Positions 60,001 to 64,000 of a stretch of DNA of 64,000 nucleotides are shown here, piece after piece. Source of the stretch: Candidatus Liberimonas magnetica (GTDB lineage Bacteria > Elusimicrobiota > Endomicrobiia > Endomicrobiales > JAFGIL01); NCBI GenBank assembly GCA_020523885.1, contig JAJAPY010000004.1, positions 62,001 through 126,000 of the forward strand, given 5' to 3'. Each line of letters opens with the position of its first letter. Position 1 is the stretch's first letter. The notes beneath the pieces are model-generated. The model was given only the letters and a program-made list of their open reading frames with translations. It searched no databases and was not told the origin of the DNA. The position numbers and the translations under genes are program-made.

Positions 60001-63000
60001 AGCTGTCAAGGAGACTACTAAAATCTTGAACAGCACTGAGCCCTTATCAAGAATAGCGATACCCAGGGTCTTGTATTTTTCTTTCTGGTAAGCACGCATA
60101 CGGTCCAGGAGCCTGTCCCGGACGCCTTCTTTAATATTTTTGGTCCGCAGATCGTCACTGATAGAAGTTACCACTTTTCTTTTTGCATTAAGAAGTATGT
60201 TTTTGTCGCGGAAAGCCTTTCGTATATCAAGAGCCGGCACAGCAGAGTCCCGTGCAGGGCTAAGCGCAGGGTCATTGACAAACTTGCCATTTTCATCATA
60301 CTTCATTTTCTGGCCAGTAAAAGGATCTATCCCGTCTTTTCTGCAGTATTCCAGGAAGTTCCTGAATTCAGCGGTTGCCATTATCAGCATTTCTTTCTTT
60401 GCCTCACCGGCAACATTTGTATATTCCTGATAGGGGTTATCCATGTTACTCCAGGTTTCCCAGACTCCGCGGTTTTGGTCAATAATCTTATATTGGTTTC
60501 CCTGCCACATTATGAACCGGTCCAATTCCTGGGCCATACACGAATATAAGACAAGCGCAGCCGGCTCAATAACCAGCTTCTCTATTTCAGTAAGTTCCAT
60601 CTTAAACGTATCCTTGTATTCAGGATATACAGGTTCAAACATCTCGTCACGTTTCGGTCTGGCTGTTTTTCCGTCCCATTCAGGGTAGAACCTCCTAATT
60701 AACGCGTCTTCCATTTCTTTTTTCTTTGCTCTCAGCGCTGCTTTTTCTGCATCATCAGCTCCTTTTTCCGGGTCTATGTTAAACCCGCCTTCTTCATAGA
60801 GGTCAGCTAAATACTGCACTAAGGGGCCTACGCTTGTAGCAGGCTTGATCAAGGTTCTGATCCTCTGCCTTACGGCCGGGGCAATATCCTCCGAGCCTGT
60901 ACCTTTGAATTTTGAATCATTGGGTTTACCGGGTTCGACAGTATCCACATCTGGGCCTACAGCGATATTTGAAGGTTCCCTGCCTTCTTTTTTCGCTTTT
61001 TTGTTCCTTTTCGTTATATAACTGTCCATCAACAGCCAGGAACCGAGCCAGGTAACAAACAAAAGCGCTGTGGGTAATCCTAGAGTAAGGACAATAATAA
61101 AAGTTAGAGCAGCCACAATTGTTATTTTCAGGTTTTCAGGGCGCAGCAAATTTGCAACCGTACTGTTTGCAAGGATATGCTTTGTAACAAAAACATTCAT
61201 GAATTCATTGAACAATGCAAGCCAGTTACGCGGGTCTGCCGTAAAATTTTTGAATTCCAGTGGTTTAAACCGGCCCGTACTTACGTCCTCTCTGATTCCG
61301 CCAATAAATTTTTGCCTGTTCCTTTTGGTTGTTTCTATCAGTTTATCTGCTTTTTGTTTAGAAAGAGTCAGGAAATGTTCATTTTGCAGTTGTTTTGCCT
61401 GGCCGGGAGTAAGCACTCCTTGAGCCAGCAAAGTATCAATATTTATTTCCGGGCCATCGACAGACTCTGCCAGGGCATGGACCTCTTTATCATATTTATC
61501 AGAAATTATAGCCTGGTCATAAACATAATAGACATTATTCTGGCCTTCAAGCGCGATCACGTAATGCTTTTTTATAGGCCTTTCAGTGCCGTCTTCTAAT
61601 ACCGCCCTCGATTCATAGGGCAGCCCAAGTTCGCTAAAGTAGAGGCGGTAAACGGGCCATTTTTGCCCCTTCATAGTTTCGCCCCTGAGGAACTGCTGGC
61701 CCGGTTCAGGTTTTTGGAGCTCGTATAACATGCTTCCATCCTGCCTCAACGCTATTTCTCTTATGTCTTTTTTATCCCAAATTCCGGGATATTCGGTATT
61801 GTATAGCAACACATAAATATCCTGGTTCTTTTCATCCTTTCTTTTTTCAAACCTGCGGCCGCTGGAGCGGGACAGCCAGTTGCTGTCTTTCCAGGGATCA
61901 CCGGTGGGGTCAGGGAAAAGCATGAAGACTTTCCTGTTTGACACGGCATAAGCCTGGGAACCAAAACCCTTTGTCTTATCAAAAGCATAAGTATAGGTTT
62001 CTTCGGAAAATCCGAGTTTTGCCAGGAGAGCATCTTCCTTTTTAGCAGCCAGGCTTTTATAATGGAAAAATTGGATATAGACTGCTCCCTCTAGACTGGT
62101 TACGTTTCCGTCCGCATCTACTCCCAGACCCTTTATATTGCCGTTCTTATCTAATTCAAAACCATTTAGATTTACAACCGGCAGGCCTTCGGACGTATAC
62201 CCGGTAACTTTTACATCAGTCCTTATATAACCTGTCTGATCAATTTGATTCAGCAGCCTGCTATATAAAGCATAAGGGTTGCCTGCGTCTACATCAACAG
62301 AACCGGGATAGAGAATGTTTGAAATTTCATGGAAAAAAGTTTTTCTGCTTACGGTATTCCCGCTTAAATCAGTATAACCAAATACCCCGTCTATCTTTCC
62401 TAAATGCGTTGACATTGAGGTCGGTTTCCAAACACCGTCTTTATACCGCATGGCAACGGACTTGCTGCCTATGCCGAATTTATCAAAACCATAATTATAT
62501 TTAATGGAATACGGCTGGGACAATTTATTGTCTTTAAACACCTCTTCAACTACTACATTTCCCCTGAAATCTCTCCAGGTGCGGTTGCTTAATAAAATCT
62601 CTTTCGCTTCAATACCTGCAATAACAAGGTCTTCAATGTTGGTTACTCCCTTTGAAACTATAATCAAATTCTTCCAGTCAACGCTTTCAAGCTCGCCTTT
62701 GTTAACAACTACCTTCTGGCTGTAATCGCCGTTTATGTAGTAAGCTATCTCTGTTTGTAACGGGATGCCCATGCTCGCAAGCCTTCCTGTAAAAGAGGGC
62801 ATAATTTTGAACCTTTTCGTATCGGCATAATTTGACAACTCGCTCTTATTGACCACAAAAGTTATATTTTTTTCTAAATCATAAACAAAGGTCTTTTTAG
62901 AGTCGCTGTATTTAAAATTCAAGCTGTATTCGAGGTTCCAGTAAGCTCCCAGAATAAGAGGATTAGGTTTTGCTGGATCAGATGACAGGGTTTTCCAAAA

Positions 63001-64000
63001 TTTGCTTTTACTGCCGCCGGCTTTATCAGCCAGGCCGGTAAGCGAGCCGACCCAATCCTTTGACCAGCTGTCTAGCAGCGTGCCGTCTTTAACTGCCAGA
63101 TGGAACTCGCTCAAAAGGACTCTGGTGGCAGAGTTTCTTCTTTCTATAAACACTTTGGTATTTTTAAAATCTACAACCAGCGTATATTCGCCTCCTGCTA
63201 TGTTCATAGATACAGGCGGCAATACAGTGCCGCTGGCATCCTGGTAATTCGCCAAATCAAACCTGGCGCCGGCCAGCTGTGTCTTTTTAGTTGACTTATT
63301 TATTATATTAAAACCGAAATCAATCAAACCTTTTTCATCTATCTTTATCCACGGCTGACTGCCCCATTTAGAGCTAAAGGCCTGATAGGAAGTGGTTACT
63401 GTTTTCCCGTCGGGTGAGAGGCCGTTGATTTTTACCCAGATTAATTCTTTGGGGTCAGGCACATCCGTAAAGCCCTGAGCTTTAAGATATGCCGAGAGAT
63501 TTTTCATTGCCTCTAACCACGCTTTGGGTATATTATTTGAGTCCACACTATTTGCCTTTGCAAATTCACTGTAAGATACTCCTGCCAGAAAAACATATAA
63601 CTTGCTTTGTTCTTCAGCAGTAAGCTTATAGTCTCCCAACAGCAAATTCGCCGGATTATTTTCTAAACTATCAACCATCTCCTGCTGTATAATGCCTGTA
63701 CCGGACTTGTCACTTGAAACTACAAGATAACCGCATTTTACCAGAGCTTTGAAAACTTCTTCAGCCTTCTTGTCACTGCCAAAAATAGCCTTAAGGTCAT
63801 TAAGGGAAACTGACCACCCGTATTTATAGGCATTGCCTGCTTTCTGGACTAAGGTATAGCGCAAGGTGTTTTTAGTTTGTTCAACCGAATAATCTAAAGC
63901 GCCGGTGTCGGTTTTAAGGCTTAACAAGGTGCCGTCCAAGCCGACTTTTACCGTGGCATTGTCCACTACCCTGGGGACTAGATTGCCGTGTCCGTCATCT
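48055..64000 (-). CDS. Giant multidomain membrane protein 2, N-terminus beyond window (at least 5314 aa)
   Basis: The frame is open from the right edge to a TAG at 48057-48055. The first apparent start inside the window (GTG at 63966) is internal, since the frame continues unbroken to 64000. Layout, N to C: a beta-rich, tyrosine/tryptophan-rich region of unknown type (about 64000-61700); a membrane segment near 61100; paired membrane helices near 59900 and 59550; a GT2-like glycosyltransferase region (57600-58110) with a large membrane domain after it (57520-56690); a duplicated domain (56560 and 55860); a NadD-like region (53735-54440); a HELWH domain (52620); an intramembrane HEAAH protease-like domain (51060-51745); then a long mostly helical C-terminus. 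Likely an envelope protein that makes or modifies surface polymers; the combination is not one I recognise. Confidence 0.9.
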   Translation of the reverse strand, partial: DDGHGNLVPRVVDNATVKVGLDGTLLSLKTDTGALDYSVEQTKNTLRYTLVQKAGNAYKYGWSVSLNDLKAIFGSDKKAEEVFKALVKCGYLVVSSDKSGTGIIQQEMVDSLENNPANLLLGDYKLTAEEQSKLYVFLAGVSYSEFAKANSVDSNNIPKAWLEAMKNLSAYLKAQGFTDVPDPKELIWVKINGLSPDGKTVTTSYQAFSSKWGSQPWIKIDEKGLIDFGFNIINKSTKKTQLAGARFDLANYQDASGTVLPPVSMNIAGGEYTLVVDFKNTKVFIERRNSATRVLLSEFHLAVKDGTLLDSWSKDWVGSLTGLADKAGGSKSKFWKTLSSDPAKPNPLILGAYWNLEYSLNFKYSDSKKTFVYDLEKNITFVVNKSELSNYADTKRFKIMPSFTGRLASMGIPLQTEIAYYINGDYSQKVVVNKGELESVDWKNLIIVSKGVTNIEDLVIAGIEAKEILLSNRTWRDFRGNVVVEEVFKDNKLSQPYSIKYNYGFDKFGIGSKSVAMRYKDGVWKPTSMSTHLGKIDGVFGYTDLSGNTVSRKTFFHEISNILYPGSVDVDAGNPYALYSRLLNQIDQTGYIRTDVKVTGYTSEGLPVVNLNGFELDKNGNIKGLGVDADGNVTSLEGAVYIQFFHYKSLAAKKEDALLAKLGFSEETYTYAFDKTKGFGSQAYAVSNRKVFMLFPDPTGDPWKDSNWLSRSSGRRFEKRKDEKNQDIYVLLYNTEYPGIWDKKDIREIALRQDGSMLYELQKPEPGQQFLRGETMKGQKWPVYRLYFSELGLPYESRAVLEDGTERPIKKHYVIALEGQNNVYYVYDQAIISDKYDKEVHALAESVDGPEINIDTLLAQGVLTPGQAKQLQNEHFLTLSKQKADKLIETTKRNRQKFIGGIREDVSTGRFKPLEFKNFTADPRNWLALFNEFMNVFVTKHILANSTVANLLRPENLKITIVAALTFIIVLTLGLPTALLFVTWLGSWLLMDSYITKRNKKAKKEGREPSNIAVGPDVDTVEPGKPNDSKFKGTGSEDIAPAVRQRIRTLIKPATSVGPLVQYLADLYEEGGFNIDPEKGADDAEKAALRAKKKEMEDALIRRFYPEWDGKTARPKRDEMFEPVYPEYKDTFKMELTEIEKLVIEPAALVLYSCMAQELDRFIMWQGNQYKIIDQNRGVWETWSNMDNPYQEYTNVAGEAKKEMLIMATAEFRNFLEYCRKDGIDPFTGQKMKYDENGKFVNDPALSPARDSAVPALDIRKAFRDKNILLNAKRKVVTSISDDLRTKNIKEGVRDRLLDRMRAYQKEKYKTLGIAILDKGSVLFKILVVSLTAVWAAGGLYILLNGIFVNLIWFVPLCLLGYAALQWFSRPSGVSYYPFPFTKTSNGYEILKKVLIIVGAAAGLGLVLVGQPGSLIWFVPIYYILARQLLQWSSFVIYIIKYRVRLYLTIWKTAKSYTGSKERVQGKSKFWTIFGGAFFTTFSFLVGTSAYYALGQILPVGYAIGIALAVFTSILSLRTFWSLGLEAKTVAMERQHKIRQLSVYADITPELIKKVHDDGYLSDVFNEDIVDRVLLGQQSGGQRAAPIVTPQEAEALKEALASGKPLPKLENPNAQRKLVDFFNQVNLHSTDEFNKILLAARDHPETFLRTITKPSSWSELGVVVRSGLDDMRPQSEGAAGGDLKSPFRLVKQVNSGDWVVYLKYLSSNLPPKEQEAFIERYKDQYFSYEKMIRELVDMKKEGKDILLLGYNEKGQPLSKERSSADIMAMSKQEILDALDKEFIHMTFVDLDRIREKFNIPFPDDLPPHMPDSYFDLLSDYFKKQDLSDLQTQLLDIMFSRQIISQFIMYRVDNVKKTLLTAHDASLSAYKIFLRHSLGHEPTDQEVMKYYRMVASYDKGFSDNVKKLFGTTLQEDMEELGWVPGSDAYDKDGHSSENHYDKDGHLIAHLAMIGEWDEPKDILKGGSGWGNKADNWVKALMHVTDKEAMILNLDWEHTIDSLWQLPQAAYEFSRHPDLGFGFLDMRDVAYGEGMAGTAWDSMIKEDTFNQRVIMAMIGVGTAYMYGPLISRLSIMRDLPTTESGIEDSQLALVAKTKGFVSAYFPGITIGRNREMAQGDMVAFDNRFGGFTAMTTVSAIYTMAMQSNFLHWTEKLTLLGGWDHYITQAVVPFFNTLIFLFAFFLPFTPFAYLAMPLFFIGMQFVFAQAISSGAYRVILQKFGFLKGPMKLLFISSIACLGLAAATFFTLPALTLPLFVAAGVAMGIVLLYSYPKQIFFGSLLAAPAALFAAPAYFIPLAVIALIAGIYWLIDSKFHLAGRYGTMKGLTMCFKRFWSLVFTFLSLVPNDTLKTMNSLTGSAGFFIGGNKAIKQASKAFGILYDAFSESVGWAALMLAIIAISSFHPFALGAQFFFYVLPIAFLIGPFLHNGLSLADSLRTPLAEPFKKWIKMDEDKGLGRAAVFKDIWQNLSGLLFLSSEVSDYRAAEIDAAAIKKDPKSSLGFKIIKEVFEKFEINPALPDAIPAEKLAAAMNFIIAIPNLAILLEDNQGLEKAEKTAADKETRMKNKKKLLSMFPHTLAASQAGSVWNNYTRQFRERKEMYKTELETKKKIFEAEKMTAVQELQYKRLRNLKWVDLLTSLPVFNITVVKGIIQGIYALLYLIFEPIWENTVGLWVRIAAVIEDSDAPIYGEKDTAVLWKAIQSTAKKGDASPYMPGELDIARFDSKALSKSKVIRQAFKRYGVDLSSDETMRQTLTQERATAAVNDLIGCINMGSLIDDKLSISSASQGQADRKIIMKNKRKISGTFPGVFKKSRRFFRGKVAKGLSGIDAKKTLGGNYQAGVDNDTRNAINAGRVIGIDLNTAAAAADVEAYVEGLFGNTDNLLAVFTEISPAQLAGIKALLAKNLPGDRELKLLKEKVVLAIKAAQAVNAACLANNKDETLKLNKDILTRRLCILLPQAVTIKGVEIFDPFDEALPNACVGNNSLFITEKLLNQVSDARDDKASLEGILGYLDRSMARNGTIDEIDRYEFDALVSPLWEKVLINTINSNDRTQKLLKRIMEDFRLQGIETGIVVNYEQKGGMVVKMGLVHPDARPMITDLIENIAKIAILLEKKKIDPEIRFNVGIKGEQAANPNGKKEPSFQYFAISSDPATRLHDLVAGLKAIVEDESDKVLIRVQGADFRKALTPATVDYRHSLTTEEWALNLLGEFAQYSPIGYSNDFLGETDFFRIIDLNRNMPNGANPATGIYLVGGDHYKHFVPDKKKGDFLYDENKRTYTYVGQGQGNFRQDTLVRLVINQGWETYKFTDTDGKESTVVVPKDRQKEFPYHQEYKNPGERYVFDTNTQKVKARFIDRFEDPADRVHVKPPKELAANLMMGTSIPISSSLIRNALASGKLKDLFVIGAKTFEYVKSHPTYLRFLQAQADKRSKKALEDMAKEVIARMKKNGRGFDDPEVNALLEEALKALAPIAIGLKLKKMSKNDQAEAAKVLMKLDSEAKDLKPLSKKDVDLVIVPAIKKKFMAGLEALPPKEAVEIAAADMLQVPDFAEGVWTAEEVSYHKSIMSDIGKLPKMNARANEILAVDTLLFEAVRLKNEGSLSGAQAAVEEARPQIREMMRNPDHVNFLTILTLNELFKIVSAGVSNAEEVPLAMPLAAMDVLKLKGEGRTTNIDVSVQEGNKEQILGTNFEMDPADKKQFVDNITGKDPDDFARLIKQAYNAVAEEIKADPQLTGRGISLGNKKILIALQKKYAYLAGYQKDNVVVFDEAFLEIAKTRLGRILFTAALYHELWHAAGVEGENLDRDVKFFTKLLDEEEETVTAQEFEVFTAELKEKVENLDFVDMVKLLAVKTVDVVAEAVGNMQAAFAPAPESLPQATDATAEAVPGKILNYIQPSDKAEELIKKFSNGLIKKYSDSGKAVLNTDLIVGVSADTLWEEATDEEKAGYNDNKNAMLMDFRLACQAFWFRGYIIKDWTELSQLSSEPELLKIKLLYDIPDELRKALLGYKNFDEHAVLIELLEIFNSMKEKYGPKNVVQVASPLKATQVAVPAVVPAAALPAPTKAVVAKKPAAPKAKKALTYKQKINVLLGLAGTAAVVDIAVLAILLDLTRFLTLTNALYAGLALLPVIIGIGLAKFVTNKIYRKPKPGAQGVTASAPGQTDRKVASVLAQELRAKAGKGSFAAWVMLWPGIFVHEAAHIIAAAGMLRSGKIQLNSFKEIMKGNPFTGGSYEVLNNMPKPVKIAGIVGNFAVSIGGIFALIVSVLLINTFLSGNVKIALAVISIVTAVFTTWFTLANIALLFGERTAETRTGRGELQGVKIAGITLVAAKNTVNLAPAAASIAGRAATSNAEKALMKMAPEMRGRWVVPVFVGDMDKQSQKNIILFNDSGIRSFAVQVGNPAGSIVNFKGEKPTLDMDGYNFQIRASNEDGKKVVVLNLSVSEMSRLQADDNKDVIIGKAIRELFFQIKEDKNLRESLGQKLADTGSYLDDFNPDVILVDKNSAGIMPVLRGKAYTSNDANVRQLDRLPNLEDENNSEKNLMFLRSALIFFGPWDLYRGLPPLLKKVLDNVADSSTRNFKNVVTKMGSTIVAKSGLLTAAGNIVSGAVLGNLKSLYGEKGNPNHGLWTDLNANIARSWKTVRANLFMVKGNEKNPLLRPAMPFAYVNESVEGQTKYDARKFLDVVPELADLFRKAKGISADVDLITNYGSEIFGIVNTQTQANEGIQSVYDAKREPMLGWLIVARSNSELARMSAVYHLLDRKSGDEFIKRGYAGVGLDLSKSELTYDELSSFLEKLRADVNKVKPNAIIPVDVPEALKGDTKTLDLCKQFGFKFVKKFEIGSDSSILEGMKEDKDVWLEAVIPQDGIQNQTVENLKATLKLLRSKVGKFGYVNIPDSILFVDTDINENKRNPDSSNDVPYWIAKELFAQFAEILSSHEMTADEAYATGQKVAEKLALKDLIFGDLYSVVSAKLEEGVMAAKLKEILNRPAVSFEAGNNRDLRVIRDFVLDLIRKAEIDKADMPKYEELIQRFIKGVLEQAAENKFVEANTLKQKTLSKDAEVRKAIRPLLVPARNLAKTRVAAARAIPLAVAFGDISDIEASLANVKFDANSSLTDDFALVNEIARLGIASLRKHAKLIEEILDKAKILESEPITEANLHVWFGYYNALAARAEIDRNTSDAAVQVADKIAAFLQKNRGLYAGQNEANIKKFAYILSMQYVKEPMARTELANLNIPESLTGAGNIYEFLKNILSLLNSGKLVLDINDVGTIADIMQLFGDVFMEFKIDSEKMKDAAGNAVDVAKTLLIQSAA
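51060..51745 (-). other. Site-2-protease-like (M50) intramembrane domain in giant protein 2
   Basis: IFVHEAAHIIAAAGML (HEAAH at 51414-51400) lies at the end of a hydrophobic helix, with two membrane helices before (51740-51580) and two or three after (51290-51070). NIALLFGE in the last helix resembles the second M50 motif, without the usual Asp. This fits a membrane-embedded zinc protease within a giant protein. Confidence 0.5.
52440..53000 (-). other. HELWH zinc-peptidase-like domain in giant protein 2
   Basis: ALYHELWHAAGVEG contains H-E-x-x-H (codons 52632-52618), the zinc site of gluzincin/metzincin-like peptidases, preceded by a hydrophobic helix and followed by an acidic stretch that may provide the third ligand. 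Immediately upstream, YQKDNVVVFDEAFLE supplies strands typical of the fold. Substrate unknown. Confidence 0.5.
53735..54440 (-). other. NadD-like nucleotidyltransferase region in giant protein 2
   Basis: GIYLVGGDHYKHF (near 54240) and SIPISSSLIRNALASGKLKD (near 53840), followed by VIGAKTFEYVKSHPTYLRF, match the second half of nicotinate-nucleotide adenylyltransferases, where GaDsl and ISST-x-IR bind the nucleotide phosphates and a V-x-x-YI-x-x-H-x-LY tail follows. The N-terminal H-x-G-H motif was not found, so the site may be altered or inactive. Confidence 0.55.
55561..56560 (-). repeat. Internal duplication in giant protein 2
   Basis: A domain of about 100 residues occurs twice. Copy 1 (about 56560-56270) runs from AEIDAAAIKKDP to RMKNKKKLLSMFPHTLAAS; copy 2 (about 55860-55561) runs from DIARFDSKALSK to IIMKNKRKISGTFPGVFKKS. 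Shared features are a helical start, VFEKF/AFKRY, an alanine-rich helix ending in an Ile/Asn stretch, and MKNK-x-K followed by FP. Between them lies a two-helix membrane-like stretch. Confidence 0.6.
56690..58110 (-). other. GT2-like membrane glycosyltransferase region in giant protein 2
   Basis: In order on the minus strand: GWGNKADNWVKAL (like the G-K-x-x-x-LN donor loop), AMILNLDWEHTIDSLW (in the place of the DxD aspartates), TESGIEDSQLALVAKTKGF (like the TED acceptor motif), YFPG, and FDNRFGGF (where processive enzymes have Q-x-x-R-W). About eight hydrophobic helices follow (57520-56690). This order matches processive GT2/GT84-type polysaccharide synthases such as cellulose or cyclic-glucan synthases, though the motifs are divergent. 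Confidence 0.5.
58167..58218 (-). repeat. Direct repeat encoding two YDKDGH units
   Basis: aatggccgtctttatcata occurs at 58167-58185 and again at 58200-58218, 33 nt apart, giving an 11-residue in-frame repeat with YDKDGHSSENH followed by YDKDGHLIAH. Identical DNA implies a recent duplication; DxDG units often bind calcium. Confidence 0.8.

Noticed and set aside
63964-63966. GTG at 63966 as the start of giant gene 2
   Set aside because: The same frame continues without a stop to the window edge, so this is an internal valine.

Overview
The window looks like a chromosomal piece of an uncultivated bacterium, most likely of the Omnitrophota (candidate phylum OP3) or a close relative. This rests on two enormous minus-strand genes of the multidomain kind known from that phylum, a long-form Ndk beside a GTP-type PEP carboxykinase, paired parvulin chaperones, a fused membrane/spermidine-synthase protein, and AT-leaning intergenic DNA with short dispersed palindromes. 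The assignment is inference; there is no rRNA or marker set here to prove it.

Layout. 1-20935 (minus) is one uninterrupted reading frame of at least 6978 codons. It starts with a signal peptide and runs off the left edge. Domains seen in order: a Tiki/TraB-like N-terminal region, a transglutaminase-like domain, TPRs, seven 37-residue repeats, a module pairing a HEWTEH signature with a kinase-like fold, a radical-SAM cysteine cluster, a second copy of the HEWTEH/kinase module, a P-loop ATPase and, at the edge, a methyltransferase-like domain. A small exported protein gene and a terminator-like hairpin lie just before its start codon. 21721-24735 (minus) is a pdxA/SurA-like/PrsA-like envelope-chaperone cluster. 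25035-27227 (minus) is a membrane/spermidine-synthase-like protein with a frameshifted TPR tail. 27507-29935 (plus) holds ndk and pckG, behind a perfect sigma70-type promoter.

29936-33321 looks like an accessory patch: a Fic enzyme, a GNAT acetyltransferase, a DUF3800 protein and a 150-bp MITE-like element. 33322-38868 (plus) is a housekeeping run: a DMT transporter, mnmG, rsmG, a HEAT-repeat protein and yjbQ. 39015-47488 (minus) is a chemotaxis cluster: cheY, cheB, cheA, a second receiver, a decayed copy of the cheA 3' end, a receiver-PAS gene, an FtsA/PilM-like ATPase, two CheC-type genes and cheD. It lacks an obvious receptor, CheR or separate CheW gene.

48055-64000 (minus) is the 3' part of a second giant gene (at least 5314 codons, 5' end outside the window). 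It has a membrane GT2-like glycosyltransferase region, a NadD-like nucleotidyltransferase region, a HELWH zinc-peptidase-like domain and an intramembrane M50-like HEAAH domain. The two giants and the chemotaxis/ATPase cluster suggest a cell that invests heavily in its surface and in behaviour towards other cells, but that link is inferred from gene content only.

No tRNA, rRNA or CRISPR array was recognised.
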